The notes beneath the pieces were generated by a model. It searched no databases, was not told where the DNA came from, and saw nothing but the letters and a program-made list of their open reading frames with translations. Positions 1 to 7,486 of a DNA stretch of 64,000 bases are shown in pieces (positions within the stretch are counted from its first letter, which is position 1; each line of letters starts with the position of its first letter). The stretch is from AP-15 sp963712825. Lineage in GTDB: Bacteria; Pseudomonadota; Alphaproteobacteria; ATCC43930; CGMCC-115725. The position numbers and the translations under genes were made by a program. The DNA is taken from positions 372,001-436,000 of the forward strand of contig CAVQJP010000024.1 in the NCBI GenBank assembly GCA_963712825.1, given 5' to 3'.

Positions 1-165
1 CGCCGAGAAGAACCCGAAAAACAGCGATTTCGATACGTGCAGCCCGGCCGCGATCGGCTCGGCCAAGATTGCCGGCAGGTAATAGCTCGACGCCCAGGCG
101 AGGGTCTGGGTCGTGCCGAGTGCTGCGACGGTCAGGGTCCTGCGCGTCGGACGGAACCGGGTCAC
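1..165 (-). CDS. MFS transporter, N-terminal fragment (runs off the left edge)
   Basis: The minus strand read from a GTG at 165 gives 55 codons without a stop and runs off the left edge. After a short basic start comes a hydrophobic helix (TVAALGTTQTLAWASSYYLP) and then a stretch containing PAILAEPIAAGLHVS. This is the usual beginning of a 12-helix major facilitator permease. The GTG overlaps the stop of the upstream decarboxylase gene by 4 bp (GTGA), so the two genes are probably translationally coupled. The transported substrate cannot be told from this fragment. The reading frame and membrane character are seen directly; the family is inferred from one helix and its spacing. Confidence 0.72.
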   Translation of the reverse strand, partial: MTRFRPTRRTLTVAALGTTQTLAWASSYYLPAILAEPIAAGLHVSKSLFFGFFSA

Positions 166-563
166 AGCTTTTTGGCGTCCTCCTCCTTCAGCACTTCGGC
201 CGCGATGCGAAAGCTTTCGAGTGCTGCCGGCACGCCGCAATAGACCGTCGTGTGGAGCAGGACTTCCTGGATTTCCTCGCGGGTGACGCCGTTGTTCAGC
301 GCGCCGCGGACGTGCAGGCGGACCTCGTTGGGGCGGTTGAGCGCGGTCAGCATCGCCAAGTTGAGCATGCTGCGCGTCTTTTTGTCGAGCCCCGGCCGGT
401 TCCACACCTCGCCCCAGCACCATTCGGTGACGAGCTTTTGAAAGGGCTGGGTGAAGGCGTCGGCGTTCTGGATCGAGCGGTCGACATATTCGGCGCCGAG
501 CACCGCGCGCCGCATCGCCAGCCCCTTGTCGAACAACCCGCCGTGCCCGCCATCCTCAGCCAT
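162..563 (-). CDS. Carboxymuconolactone decarboxylase (CMD) family protein
   Basis: This 133-residue soluble protein matches 4-carboxymuconolactone decarboxylase-like proteins (PcaC type) in length and in motifs such as RSMLNLAMLTALNRPNEVRLH and VRGALNNGVTREEIQEVLLH, followed by YCGVPAALESFRIA. PcaC acts in the beta-ketoadipate branch of aromatic breakdown. Many CMD paralogues have other, unassigned roles, so the substrate is open. It lacks the CxxC motif of AhpD-type peroxidase relatives. The start at 563 is chosen because GGAGG lies 5 bases upstream; upstream in-frame ATGs have no such site. It overlaps the following MFS gene by 4 bp. A broken second copy lies at about 3040-3143. Confidence 0.85.
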   Translation of the reverse strand: MAEDGGHGGLFDKGLAMRRAVLGAEYVDRSIQNADAFTQPFQKLVTEWCWGEVWNRPGLDKKTRSMLNLAMLTALNRPNEVRLHVRGALNNGVTREEIQEVLLHTTVYCGVPAALESFRIAAEVLKEEDAKKL

Positions 564-579
564 GTTTTCCTCCATCTTC

Positions 580-628
580 GATCGTCGCCCACTATGCGGC
601 GGCATGGTGCGAATGAAAACCGCGCCCG
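580..628. repeat. 49-bp direct repeat, copy A
   Basis: This 49-bp segment lies just upstream of the intact CMD gene and recurs in the same orientation at 3144-3192. The first 24 bases and the last 16 are identical; the 9 bases between them differ in 6 positions. The two copies flank the alpha/beta hydrolase gene. As copy A is the 5' region of the CMD gene and copy B adjoins a decayed CMD fragment, the simplest reading is a segmental duplication of that locus. No transposase is present. Confidence 0.8.
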
Positions 629-779
629 TACAGACCCCGCGACCGCAGAGAACGCAAAGGTGGGATCAGCGTGCCAGGGGTGATAAGATGGCGACCTTTG
701 GGACCCTGAGATCAACTTCCGATGGTCTCTGGGCGCTTAGCAGCGCCAACTCGTCATAATGACATTTAGGGAGGGGACA

Positions 780-2971
780 ATGAATTGGCGGTCCACCCTG
801 TGCATCGGGCTAATCCTTGGGTTGAGCATTGCGTACGCGGCGCCCAGCAACGCCCGCATTACCTCGATCATCACCGACTCACGCGGCCCAGCCTATGGCG
901 GCGCTGCCATCGGCTCCGCCGGGCCCTACGAGACGCTAATCGGACGGGTGTTTGGTGAACTCCGCCCGAACGATCCTCATAATGCGATTATCCAGGACAT
1001 CCAGCTCTCGCCCAGGGACGCGAAAGGGAAGGTCCATTACATAGCGACGTTCCAGATCAACAAACCCGTCAATATGAGCCTCGGAAATCGGCTGATGATC
1101 TACGAGGTCTCCAACCGCGGCGGCAACGCAATCCCGACAACGGCGAGTGCGGTCGTACCGGGTGCCACCTATGTGCAGAGCGGCTGGCAGGGTGATTTGC
1201 TGTCGAATTGCCCGACCGCCTATCCCTGCACGTCCCTGACCGGCCCCTATTCCGGGGCCTTCGGCAACCAGGTCATCCAGGTGCCGGTAGCCACACGCGC
1301 CGATGGTACCAGCATTACCGGCCCGGTCTGTGGGGGCACATCGTGCCGGCCGCTGCTCCCATCCCGACCGGCAATACCGCCCAGCTGATCATCAAGTCCA
1401 CGCCAGTGCCTTACAAGCCCCTCAGCACGGATACGAAGCAAAGCAAGTTTTGGAGTGTGCCGTCGCAGTCCGTGTTTGGTGTGGACGGTCCGAAGACATC
1501 GATCCCAAGCAGCGATTGGGCCTGGGCCGACTGCCGCACAGTCCCGTTCCCGGGCACACCGGACCCCACGCGGATTTGCCTGAAGAACGGCTTCAACTCT
1601 AGTCTGCTTTACGAAATGGTGTTCGTCGCCAAGGATCCGCTGGTGCTTGGGATTGGCTATGCTGCTACCCGAGATGTCATCGCGTTCTTTCATCACGCCA
1701 TGGCGGATGACAACGGCGCGGCCAACCCGATCGCCGGCAGCATCTTCAAAGTGCTGAGCATCGGCGGCTCGCAATCCGGTGCGTTCATCCGATCGGGGAT
1801 TCATCTTGGCTTCAATGAAGACGAATCCGGCCGGCAGGTCGTCGATGGTGCTTGGCCTCAGATCGACGGGCGGCAACTATATCTCAATGTGCGCTTCGCG
1901 CTCCCTAACGTGGACGGGACCTTGTACATGGTGGGCCACGAAGCGCCGGTCTGGTGGGCAGACTATCCGAATAAGGCGCGCCGCCTGCCGCCGGCGGGCA
2001 TGCTGGATCGCTGCAGGGATACCAAAACCTGCCCTTTGATATTGGAGACCTTTGGAGCGGAGGAGTTCTGGGACTTACTGGAATCGCCCGACCTGGTCGG
2101 CACGACTGCTGACGCCGACATCCCGCTGCCGCGAAACGTATATCGTTACTATTACCCCGGCGTCACCCATGGCGGTGGCGGCGGCGGATTCAACTTTGTT
2201 GCCAATCCGCCGCCGGCAAGCGGCTGCACCCTGGCTGCCAATCCAAATCCGGAATCTGATACTAACAACGCCCTACAGGATGATTTTATTGCACTACTCA
2301 TGAATGGCACGCCGATGCCGCCGAACGTGTATCCCAAATTAAAACAGGACCAACTTGTGCCCCCAACTCAGGTCGCGACGGGCTTCCCCAAAATCCCCGG
2401 CTTCCCGTTTCTAGGGGTCTACAACCCTTTGCTGAAATACGATTTTGGGCCGCAATTCGACTATATGGACCAGAAGGGGCTAGTCTCGATCCAACCGCCG
2501 ATCATCGACCGGGTGCTGCCGACCTATGTTGTAAAGGTCAATGCGGACGGAAACGAGATCGTTGGGGTCGGTTCGGTCTTGCATCAAGCGCCGCTCGGTA
2601 CTTATACGGGCTGGAATGCGGTCGCTACGCCCACTCCCGGTGCTCCCTTCCCCGGTCAGATCTGCGTCAATACCGGCGCCTTCTATCCGTTTGGAGAGAC
2701 GAAGGCGGAGCGCGTTGCCGCAGACGATCCGCGCCCGTCCCTCGAAGAGCGCTACGGCACGCATGCAGGCTATGTGTGCGTCGTGACAGCGGCGGCCAAC
2801 AAGTCGGTCGGACAACGCTTTCTGCGCTCATCGGCGGCGACGACGCTGATTGCCCAGGCGCAGGCGTCCAACGTTCTGACTGACATCACGCCCACGCCGG
2901 CGGATCAGGATATCGCCGCCTCTGTCTGCTCCGCGTCGGCAAGTCAGCGCGGCGTTGGGCGCGGCTCATGA
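780..2971 (+). pseudogene. Secreted alpha/beta hydrolase domain protein, broken by one frameshift
   Basis: Two overlapping frames join into one gene of about 730 codons. It starts at an ATG at 780 after GGGAGGGG and opens with a Sec signal peptide (MNWRSTLCIGLILGLSIAYA). The first part ends in SITGPV at about 1328, and the protein continues in another frame as LWGHIVPAAAPIPTGN. Restoring one base after 1328 (GTC-CTG-TGG) rejoins them. Downstream are a nucleophile-elbow-like GGSQSGAF at about 1759-1782 and a candidate histidine in THGGGGGG at about 2164-2187, which fit the large 'alpha/beta hydrolase domain' family of unknown substrate. Codons look less GC-rich than those of neighbours, hinting at transfer. 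A 6-bp hairpin (GGCGCT/AGCGCC, 732-747) lies upstream. It may be a real pseudogene or an assembly indel. Confidence 0.75.
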
Positions 2972-3039
2972 CCGGGGGCCCATGTTGGAAGCGCGACCCC
3001 ATTCGATGACGGTTTGACGCGAAACCGCGCCCGACGAAG

Positions 3040-3143
3040 CCCAGGACTCCGCAATCGGGTCGACGAAATGCGGCCGCGAGTCGGCCGAAAACCTCGTGGA
3101 TCTCTTCGCGGTTGACTCTCCGTTGTTGAGCGCGCCGCGCACG
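3040..3143 (-). pseudogene. Decayed fragment of a second CMD gene
   Basis: Minus-strand sequence beginning at 3143 encodes VRGALNNG, identical to a segment of the intact decarboxylase at 162-563. After a shift of frame it continues as VNREEIHEV (compare VTREEIQEV) and then a degraded stretch with DCGV where the intact copy has YCGV. The 5' part of the gene is missing: the fragment abuts the 49-bp repeat copy B, which in the intact locus lies upstream of the start codon. It is therefore a partial copy with an internal deletion and frameshift, and it is not expected to be functional. The left boundary is approximate. Confidence 0.65.
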
Positions 3144-3192
3144 GATCGTCGCCCACTATGCGGCGGCGCGGCGGCGATGAAAACCGCGCCCG
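3144..3192. repeat. 49-bp direct repeat, copy B
   Basis: This is the second copy of the segment at 580-628, in the same orientation. It abuts the truncated CMD fragment, whereas copy A precedes the intact CMD gene. The pair brackets about 2.5 kb holding the hydrolase gene. Confidence 0.8.
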
Positions 3193-3534
3193 AATTGGTC
3201 GCTCGCGTCGAGCTGCAACCAAGCGAATGAGTGCGCCTCGTCGTTGAGGACAAGGTAGGTCCGCGTTTCGGTGGCAGCGACTGCAAATTCGCCGCTGCGG
3301 GTAAGAGGGAAATCGGGCCCGATCTGGCGCTTTGACAGGGGGCTACGCCAACAACGCCGAATACCACCGGGCGAAGCGGGCAAGCCCGTTGTTGAAAAAC
3401 ACACGGCGATCTTCACCTATCGCTGAAGCGTGAAATCGGAAAATCACGGGCATTCAGTTACACGACCGGCGCAACGATCACAGCGCGCGCGTTTGGTCGC
3501 ATGAGAGCGCGTTGGTCCCTCGGGAGATGCGGAG
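3193..3534. other. Non-coding stretch with no recognisable gene
   Basis: These 342 bases hold only short, mutually overlapping open frames with no family resemblance that I recognise and no ribosome-binding site. The minus strand has an 86-codon frame (3156-3416) whose composition does not look like a conserved protein. Given the decayed CMD fragment next to it, this is most likely degraded sequence plus the promoter region of the molybdenum hydroxylase operon that starts at 3535. Confidence 0.5.
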
Positions 3535-4056
3535 ATGCAGGTGACGCGAACGAATACGCCGCGACAGAGCAAGGGCGTCATCGCCGTGCCGGACAAGATT
3601 CCGGTGTCCCTGGTCGTGAACGGCGTCGAGACGCAACTGGAGATAGCGCCGTGGACGAGCCTGCTCGACGCGCTGCGCGATCGTCTCGACCTGACCGGCA
3701 CCAAAAAGGGCTGCGACCACGGTCAATGTGGCGCGTGCACGGTGCTGGTCGACGGGCGGCGGATCCTTTCCTGCCTGACGCTCGCCGTCATGAAGGACGG
3801 CGCCGAAGTGACCACGATCGAGGGCCTGGCGGCGGATGGCGCGCTGCATCCGCTGCAGCAGGCGTTCATCGACCACGACGCATTCCAGTGCGGCTACTGC
3901 ACGCCGGGACAGATCTGCTCGGCCGCGGGCCTGATCGCCGAGGGCAGGGCGAAGACCGCCGACGAGATCCGCGAGCTGATGAGCGGCAACATCTGCCGCT
4001 GCGGCGCTTATCCCAACATCGTGGCGGCGATCCAGCAGGCGATGGGGCGGTCATGA
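3535..4056 (+). CDS. (2Fe-2S)-binding subunit of an aldehyde/xanthine oxidase-type molybdenum hydroxylase (PaoA/YagT-like)
   Basis: The 173-residue electron-transfer subunit carries a plant-type [2Fe-2S] site (C60, C65, C68, C80) and a second all-helical [2Fe-2S] site (C119, C122, C154, C156). Electrons from substrate oxidation at molybdenum pass through these clusters to FAD. The ATG at 3535 has GGGAG 8 bases upstream, and an in-frame stop just before it (3502-3504) rules out a longer N terminus. E. coli PaoA, the closest organisation I know, starts with a Tat export signal; none is present here, so this enzyme is probably cytoplasmic. It overlaps the FAD subunit gene by 4 bp (ATGA). Confidence 0.92.
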   Translation: MQVTRTNTPRQSKGVIAVPDKIPVSLVVNGVETQLEIAPWTSLLDALRDRLDLTGTKKGCDHGQCGACTVLVDGRRILSCLTLAVMKDGAEVTTIEGLAADGALHPLQQAFIDHDAFQCGYCTPGQICSAAGLIAEGRAKTADEIRELMSGNICRCGAYPNIVAAIQQAMGRS

Positions 4057-5069
4057 TCAATTTCCAATACGCGCGCGCCAACGACGTCGCCGACGCGGTG
4101 CGCCAGCTTGCCGCCGATCCGACAGCGAAATTAATCGCCGGCGGCACCAACCTGATCGACCTGATGAAAGAGGATGTCGAACGCCCGACGAGGCTGATCG
4201 ACATTACGCGGCTGCCGCTGAAGAGCGTCGAGCAGACGGCGGACGGGGGACTGCGGATCGGCGCGCTGGTGCCGAATTCCGACCTCGCCTATCATCCGCT
4301 GATTGCAGAGCGCTACCCGATGCTCGCGAGCGCCATCCTGGCGGGCGCCTCGGCGCAGCTGCGCAACATGGCGTCGACCGGCGGCAATCTATTGCAACGG
4401 ACGCGCTGCTGTTATTTTTACGACATTGCGACGCCGTGCAATAAACGCGAGCCCGGCAGCGGCTGCTCCGCTATTGACGGGCTCAACCGCATGCACGCGA
4501 TCCTCGGCGCGAGCGAGGCGTGCATTGCGACGCATCCCTCGGACATGTGCGTGGCATTGGCGGCGCTCGACGCCACGGTCCACGTCGCCGGGCCGGCAGG
4601 AGCGCGCGCAATCGCGTTTGCGGATTTCCATCGCTTGCCGGCGGACACGCCGGAGCGCGACACAAATCTGCAAGCGGACGAGATCGTCACCGCGGTCGAG
4701 CTTCCCGCACGCGGCTTTCCCCAAAACTACACCTATCTGAAAATCCGCGACCGGCTCTCCTATGCGTTTGCGCTGGTCTCGGTCGCGGCGGCGCTGGAGA
4801 TCGAAGGCGACACGATCAAAGAGGCGCGTCTCGCGCTCGGCGGTGTCGCGCACAAGCCGTGGCGCGACCCCTCAGCCGAAGCGGCGCTGCGCGGACAGGC
4901 CGCCGACCGGGCCAACTTCAGCCGCGCCGCGGACATCGTGCTGCGCGACGCCAAGGGTTTCGAGCACAACGCCTTTAAGATCGATCTGGCGCGCCGCGCC
5001 ATCATCCGGGCGCTGACGCAGGCCGCAGCCGGCACCCCGCAGGCGCAGTCCAACAAGAAAATCCGGTAG
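4053..5069 (+). CDS. FAD-binding subunit of the molybdenum hydroxylase (PaoB/YagS-like)
   Basis: This is a 338-residue protein of the FAD-binding domain family. AGGTNLIDLMK at residues 29-39 and ASTGGNLLQRTR further on are the expected FAD contacts. An insertion follows that is rich in cysteines (RCCYFYD, PCNKREPGSGC, SEAC). In E. coli PaoB the corresponding cysteines hold an extra [4Fe-4S] cluster, so one is likely here too. The start is the ATG at 4053, overlapping the small-subunit stop by 4 bp; the frame is open further upstream, but that stretch lies within the small-subunit gene. It passes electrons from the Fe-S subunit to the final acceptor. Confidence 0.92.
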   Translation: MINFQYARANDVADAVRQLAADPTAKLIAGGTNLIDLMKEDVERPTRLIDITRLPLKSVEQTADGGLRIGALVPNSDLAYHPLIAERYPMLASAILAGASAQLRNMASTGGNLLQRTRCCYFYDIATPCNKREPGSGCSAIDGLNRMHAILGASEACIATHPSDMCVALAALDATVHVAGPAGARAIAFADFHRLPADTPERDTNLQADEIVTAVELPARGFPQNYTYLKIRDRLSYAFALVSVAAALEIEGDTIKEARLALGGVAHKPWRDPSAEAALRGQAADRANFSRAADIVLRDAKGFEHNAFKIDLARRAIIRALTQAAAGTPQAQSNKKIR

Positions 5070-5082
5070 CAGGAGCAGGGCC

Positions 5083-7302
5083 ATGACGACTTATATCGGC
5101 ACCGCCACATCCCGCATCGACGGCCGCGCCAAGGTCACCGGTGCCGCGAAATATGCCGGCGAGTTCAACACGGCCGGCCTCGCGCATGCCAGCGTCGTTG
5201 CATCCACGGTCGCCAAGGGCCGCATCGCGCGCATCGACGCGAGCGAGGCGCTCGCTGTCGAAGGCGTGATCGACGTGCTGACGCATCAGAACCGGCCGCG
5301 CATGGCGAGCGCCGACAGCGCCTACAAGGACGACGTGGCGCCCGAAGGGTCGCCGTACCGGCCGCTCTATGACGACCGGATTTGGTTTAACGGCCAGCCG
5401 GTGGCACTGGTGGTCGCCGAAGAGCCTGAGATCGCGCGGTTCGCGGCGTCTCTGGTGCGCGTCGAATATGCGGAAGAAGCGCACGTGACCGACATTTATC
5501 GTCAGCGTGGAGCGGCCGTCGGGCTGGAGCCGGGCGGCGATCCGTTCGGTCCGCCAAAGCCGCGTGGCGCCGCCGAGCAGGCGTTCGCCGCGGCCGAGGT
5601 CCGCCACCGCGGCGAGTACTATGTCCCGATCGAGCATCACAATCCTATGGAGCTGTATGCCTCGACGGTGATCTTCGAGGCGGACGGCAAGCTCTCGGTC
5701 TACGACAAGACCCAGGGCGTGCAGAACGTGCAGCGCTATCTGTGCGGCGTCCTCGAGATGCAACCGGACGATGTGCGCGTCATCTCGCCCTTTGTCGGCG
5801 GCGCGTTCGGTTCAGGGCTGCGCCCGCAATTCAACGCGGTGCTGGCGGCCCTGGCGGCGCGCGCGCTGAAACGCTCGGTGCGTCTCGTGCTGACCCGGCA
5901 GCAGATGTATGTCCTGGGCTACCGGCCGGCGATGATCCAACAGATCGAGCTGGGCGCAAACGCCGGCGGAACGCTCGACGCCGTCGCGCACGAAGCCGTC
6001 ACGGTCACTTCGCAATACGAGGACTTCCACCGGCAAGAGACCGGCTGGTCCGGTCTGCTCTACAAGAGCGCCCACGCAAAATACACGCACAAGCTGGCGC
6101 GGCTCGATCTAGCCACACCGTGCGACATGCGCGCCCCCAGCGCCGCGCCCGGCGCCTATGCGCTCGAATGCGCGATGGACGAGCTTGCGGTCGCCCTCAA
6201 GCTCGATCCGCTCGAGCTTCGCCTGCGCTGCTATTCCGATCGCGACCAGCACGCCGACCGGCCGTACAGCAGCAAGAGCCTGCGCGACTGCTACCGCCAG
6301 GGTGCGGCAGCTTTCGGATGGGAAAAGCGCAGCCCCGAGCCGCGCTCGATGCGCGACGGCGCCGAGCTGGTCGGGTGGGGTATCGCGACCGGTGTGTGGG
6401 AAGCGCTGCAGGTGCCGATCGCGGTGCGCATCGTGCTCACCGCCAACGGCCATGCCGAGGTGTCCTGTGCCACCTCCGACATCGGCACCGGCACCTACAC
6501 GATCATGGCGCAGGTCGCGGCCGACACGCTGGGGCTGCCGCTCGACAATGTCGCGATCAGGCTTGGCAACTCGACCTTGCCGCAATCGCCGGTCGAAGGC
6601 GGTTCATGGATTGCCGCCTCGGTGTCGAACGGGATTGTTACGACAGCCGACGCGGTCCGTCAGGAACTGTTGCGGATGGCACAGCAGATGCCGAATTCGC
6701 CGCTCGCGGACGCCGCCCTCGACGAGGTGACGCTGGCCGACGGCAAGCTCGTGGCGAAGCGCGATGCGTCGCGCGCGGTGTCGATCGCAGATGCGATGCG
6801 GTACGGCGGCGTCGACCGCATCGAGCAGGAGAAATCCACCACTTTCGAAGACGACGGCTCGCATGCGCGCAACACGCACTCCGCGGTCTTCGCCGAAGTG
6901 AAGGTGGACGAAGAGCTCGGCGTCATCCGCGTGACGCGCGTCGTCAGCGCGGTCGCGGCCGGCCGCATCCTCAACACCAAGACCGCGAGCAGCCAGATTT
7001 TGGGCGGCGTCGTGTGGGGGATCGGAATGGCGCTGCATGAGGAGACGCTCGTCGACCATAAATTCGGCCGCATCATGAACGCGAACATTGCCGAATATCA
7101 CGTCCCGGTGAACGCCGACGTGCACGACGTCGAAGTCATCTTCGTCGACGAGCCGGACGACATCGTCAATCTGCTCGGCATCAAGGGGCTGGGCGAGATC
7201 GGCATCGTCGGCGTCGCCGCGGCAATCGCCAACGCGGTCTGGCACGCGACCGGCAAGCGCGTGCGCGACCTGCCGATCACGCTCGACAAATTGCAACGCT
7301 AG
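5083..7302 (+). CDS. Molybdopterin-binding catalytic subunit of the aldehyde/xanthine oxidase-type enzyme (PaoC/YagR-like)
   Basis: At 739 residues it is close to E. coli PaoC (732). The N-terminal domain is followed by the cofactor-binding region, with GGAFGSGLRPQ near residue 245, and the C terminus carries IKGLGEIG. Its glutamate E705 aligns with the catalytic base of this enzyme class (E692 in PaoC). Such enzymes hydroxylate aldehydes or N-heterocycles; the specificity is not readable here. The start follows CAGGAGCAGGGCC, 13 bp after the FAD subunit stop, so all three genes form one operon. No PaoD/XdhC-type cofactor-insertion chaperone is encoded in the window, although such enzymes usually need one. 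Confidence 0.93.
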   Translation: MTTYIGTATSRIDGRAKVTGAAKYAGEFNTAGLAHASVVASTVAKGRIARIDASEALAVEGVIDVLTHQNRPRMASADSAYKDDVAPEGSPYRPLYDDRIWFNGQPVALVVAEEPEIARFAASLVRVEYAEEAHVTDIYRQRGAAVGLEPGGDPFGPPKPRGAAEQAFAAAEVRHRGEYYVPIEHHNPMELYASTVIFEADGKLSVYDKTQGVQNVQRYLCGVLEMQPDDVRVISPFVGGAFGSGLRPQFNAVLAALAARALKRSVRLVLTRQQMYVLGYRPAMIQQIELGANAGGTLDAVAHEAVTVTSQYEDFHRQETGWSGLLYKSAHAKYTHKLARLDLATPCDMRAPSAAPGAYALECAMDELAVALKLDPLELRLRCYSDRDQHADRPYSSKSLRDCYRQGAAAFGWEKRSPEPRSMRDGAELVGWGIATGVWEALQVPIAVRIVLTANGHAEVSCATSDIGTGTYTIMAQVAADTLGLPLDNVAIRLGNSTLPQSPVEGGSWIAASVSNGIVTTADAVRQELLRMAQQMPNSPLADAALDEVTLADGKLVAKRDASRAVSIADAMRYGGVDRIEQEKSTTFEDDGSHARNTHSAVFAEVKVDEELGVIRVTRVVSAVAAGRILNTKTASSQILGGVVWGIGMALHEETLVDHKFGRIMNANIAEYHVPVNADVHDVEVIFVDEPDDIVNLLGIKGLGEIGIVGVAAAIANAVWHATGKRVRDLPITLDKLQR

Positions 7303-7486
7303 CCCGCGAAAAATCGCCTCGCCCGGTGCACCAGCCGGCCGCGGGACAAGTCCCTTGGAGTGGCGCGTTGGAACAAGGCCGAGCGCTTCAGCTCCACCAG
7401 GTGAAGTGCTTGCGCGGCGGTGCGGCGTGTCGACGGGGCGGCGGCACCCTTATATCCTGTCACCGCACCAGTGAGGGAGCACAACC

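Noticed and set aside
3156..3416. An 86-codon minus-strand frame in the gap before the molybdenum hydroxylase operon
   Set aside because: No start signal, overlaps repeat copy B, and no family resemblance.
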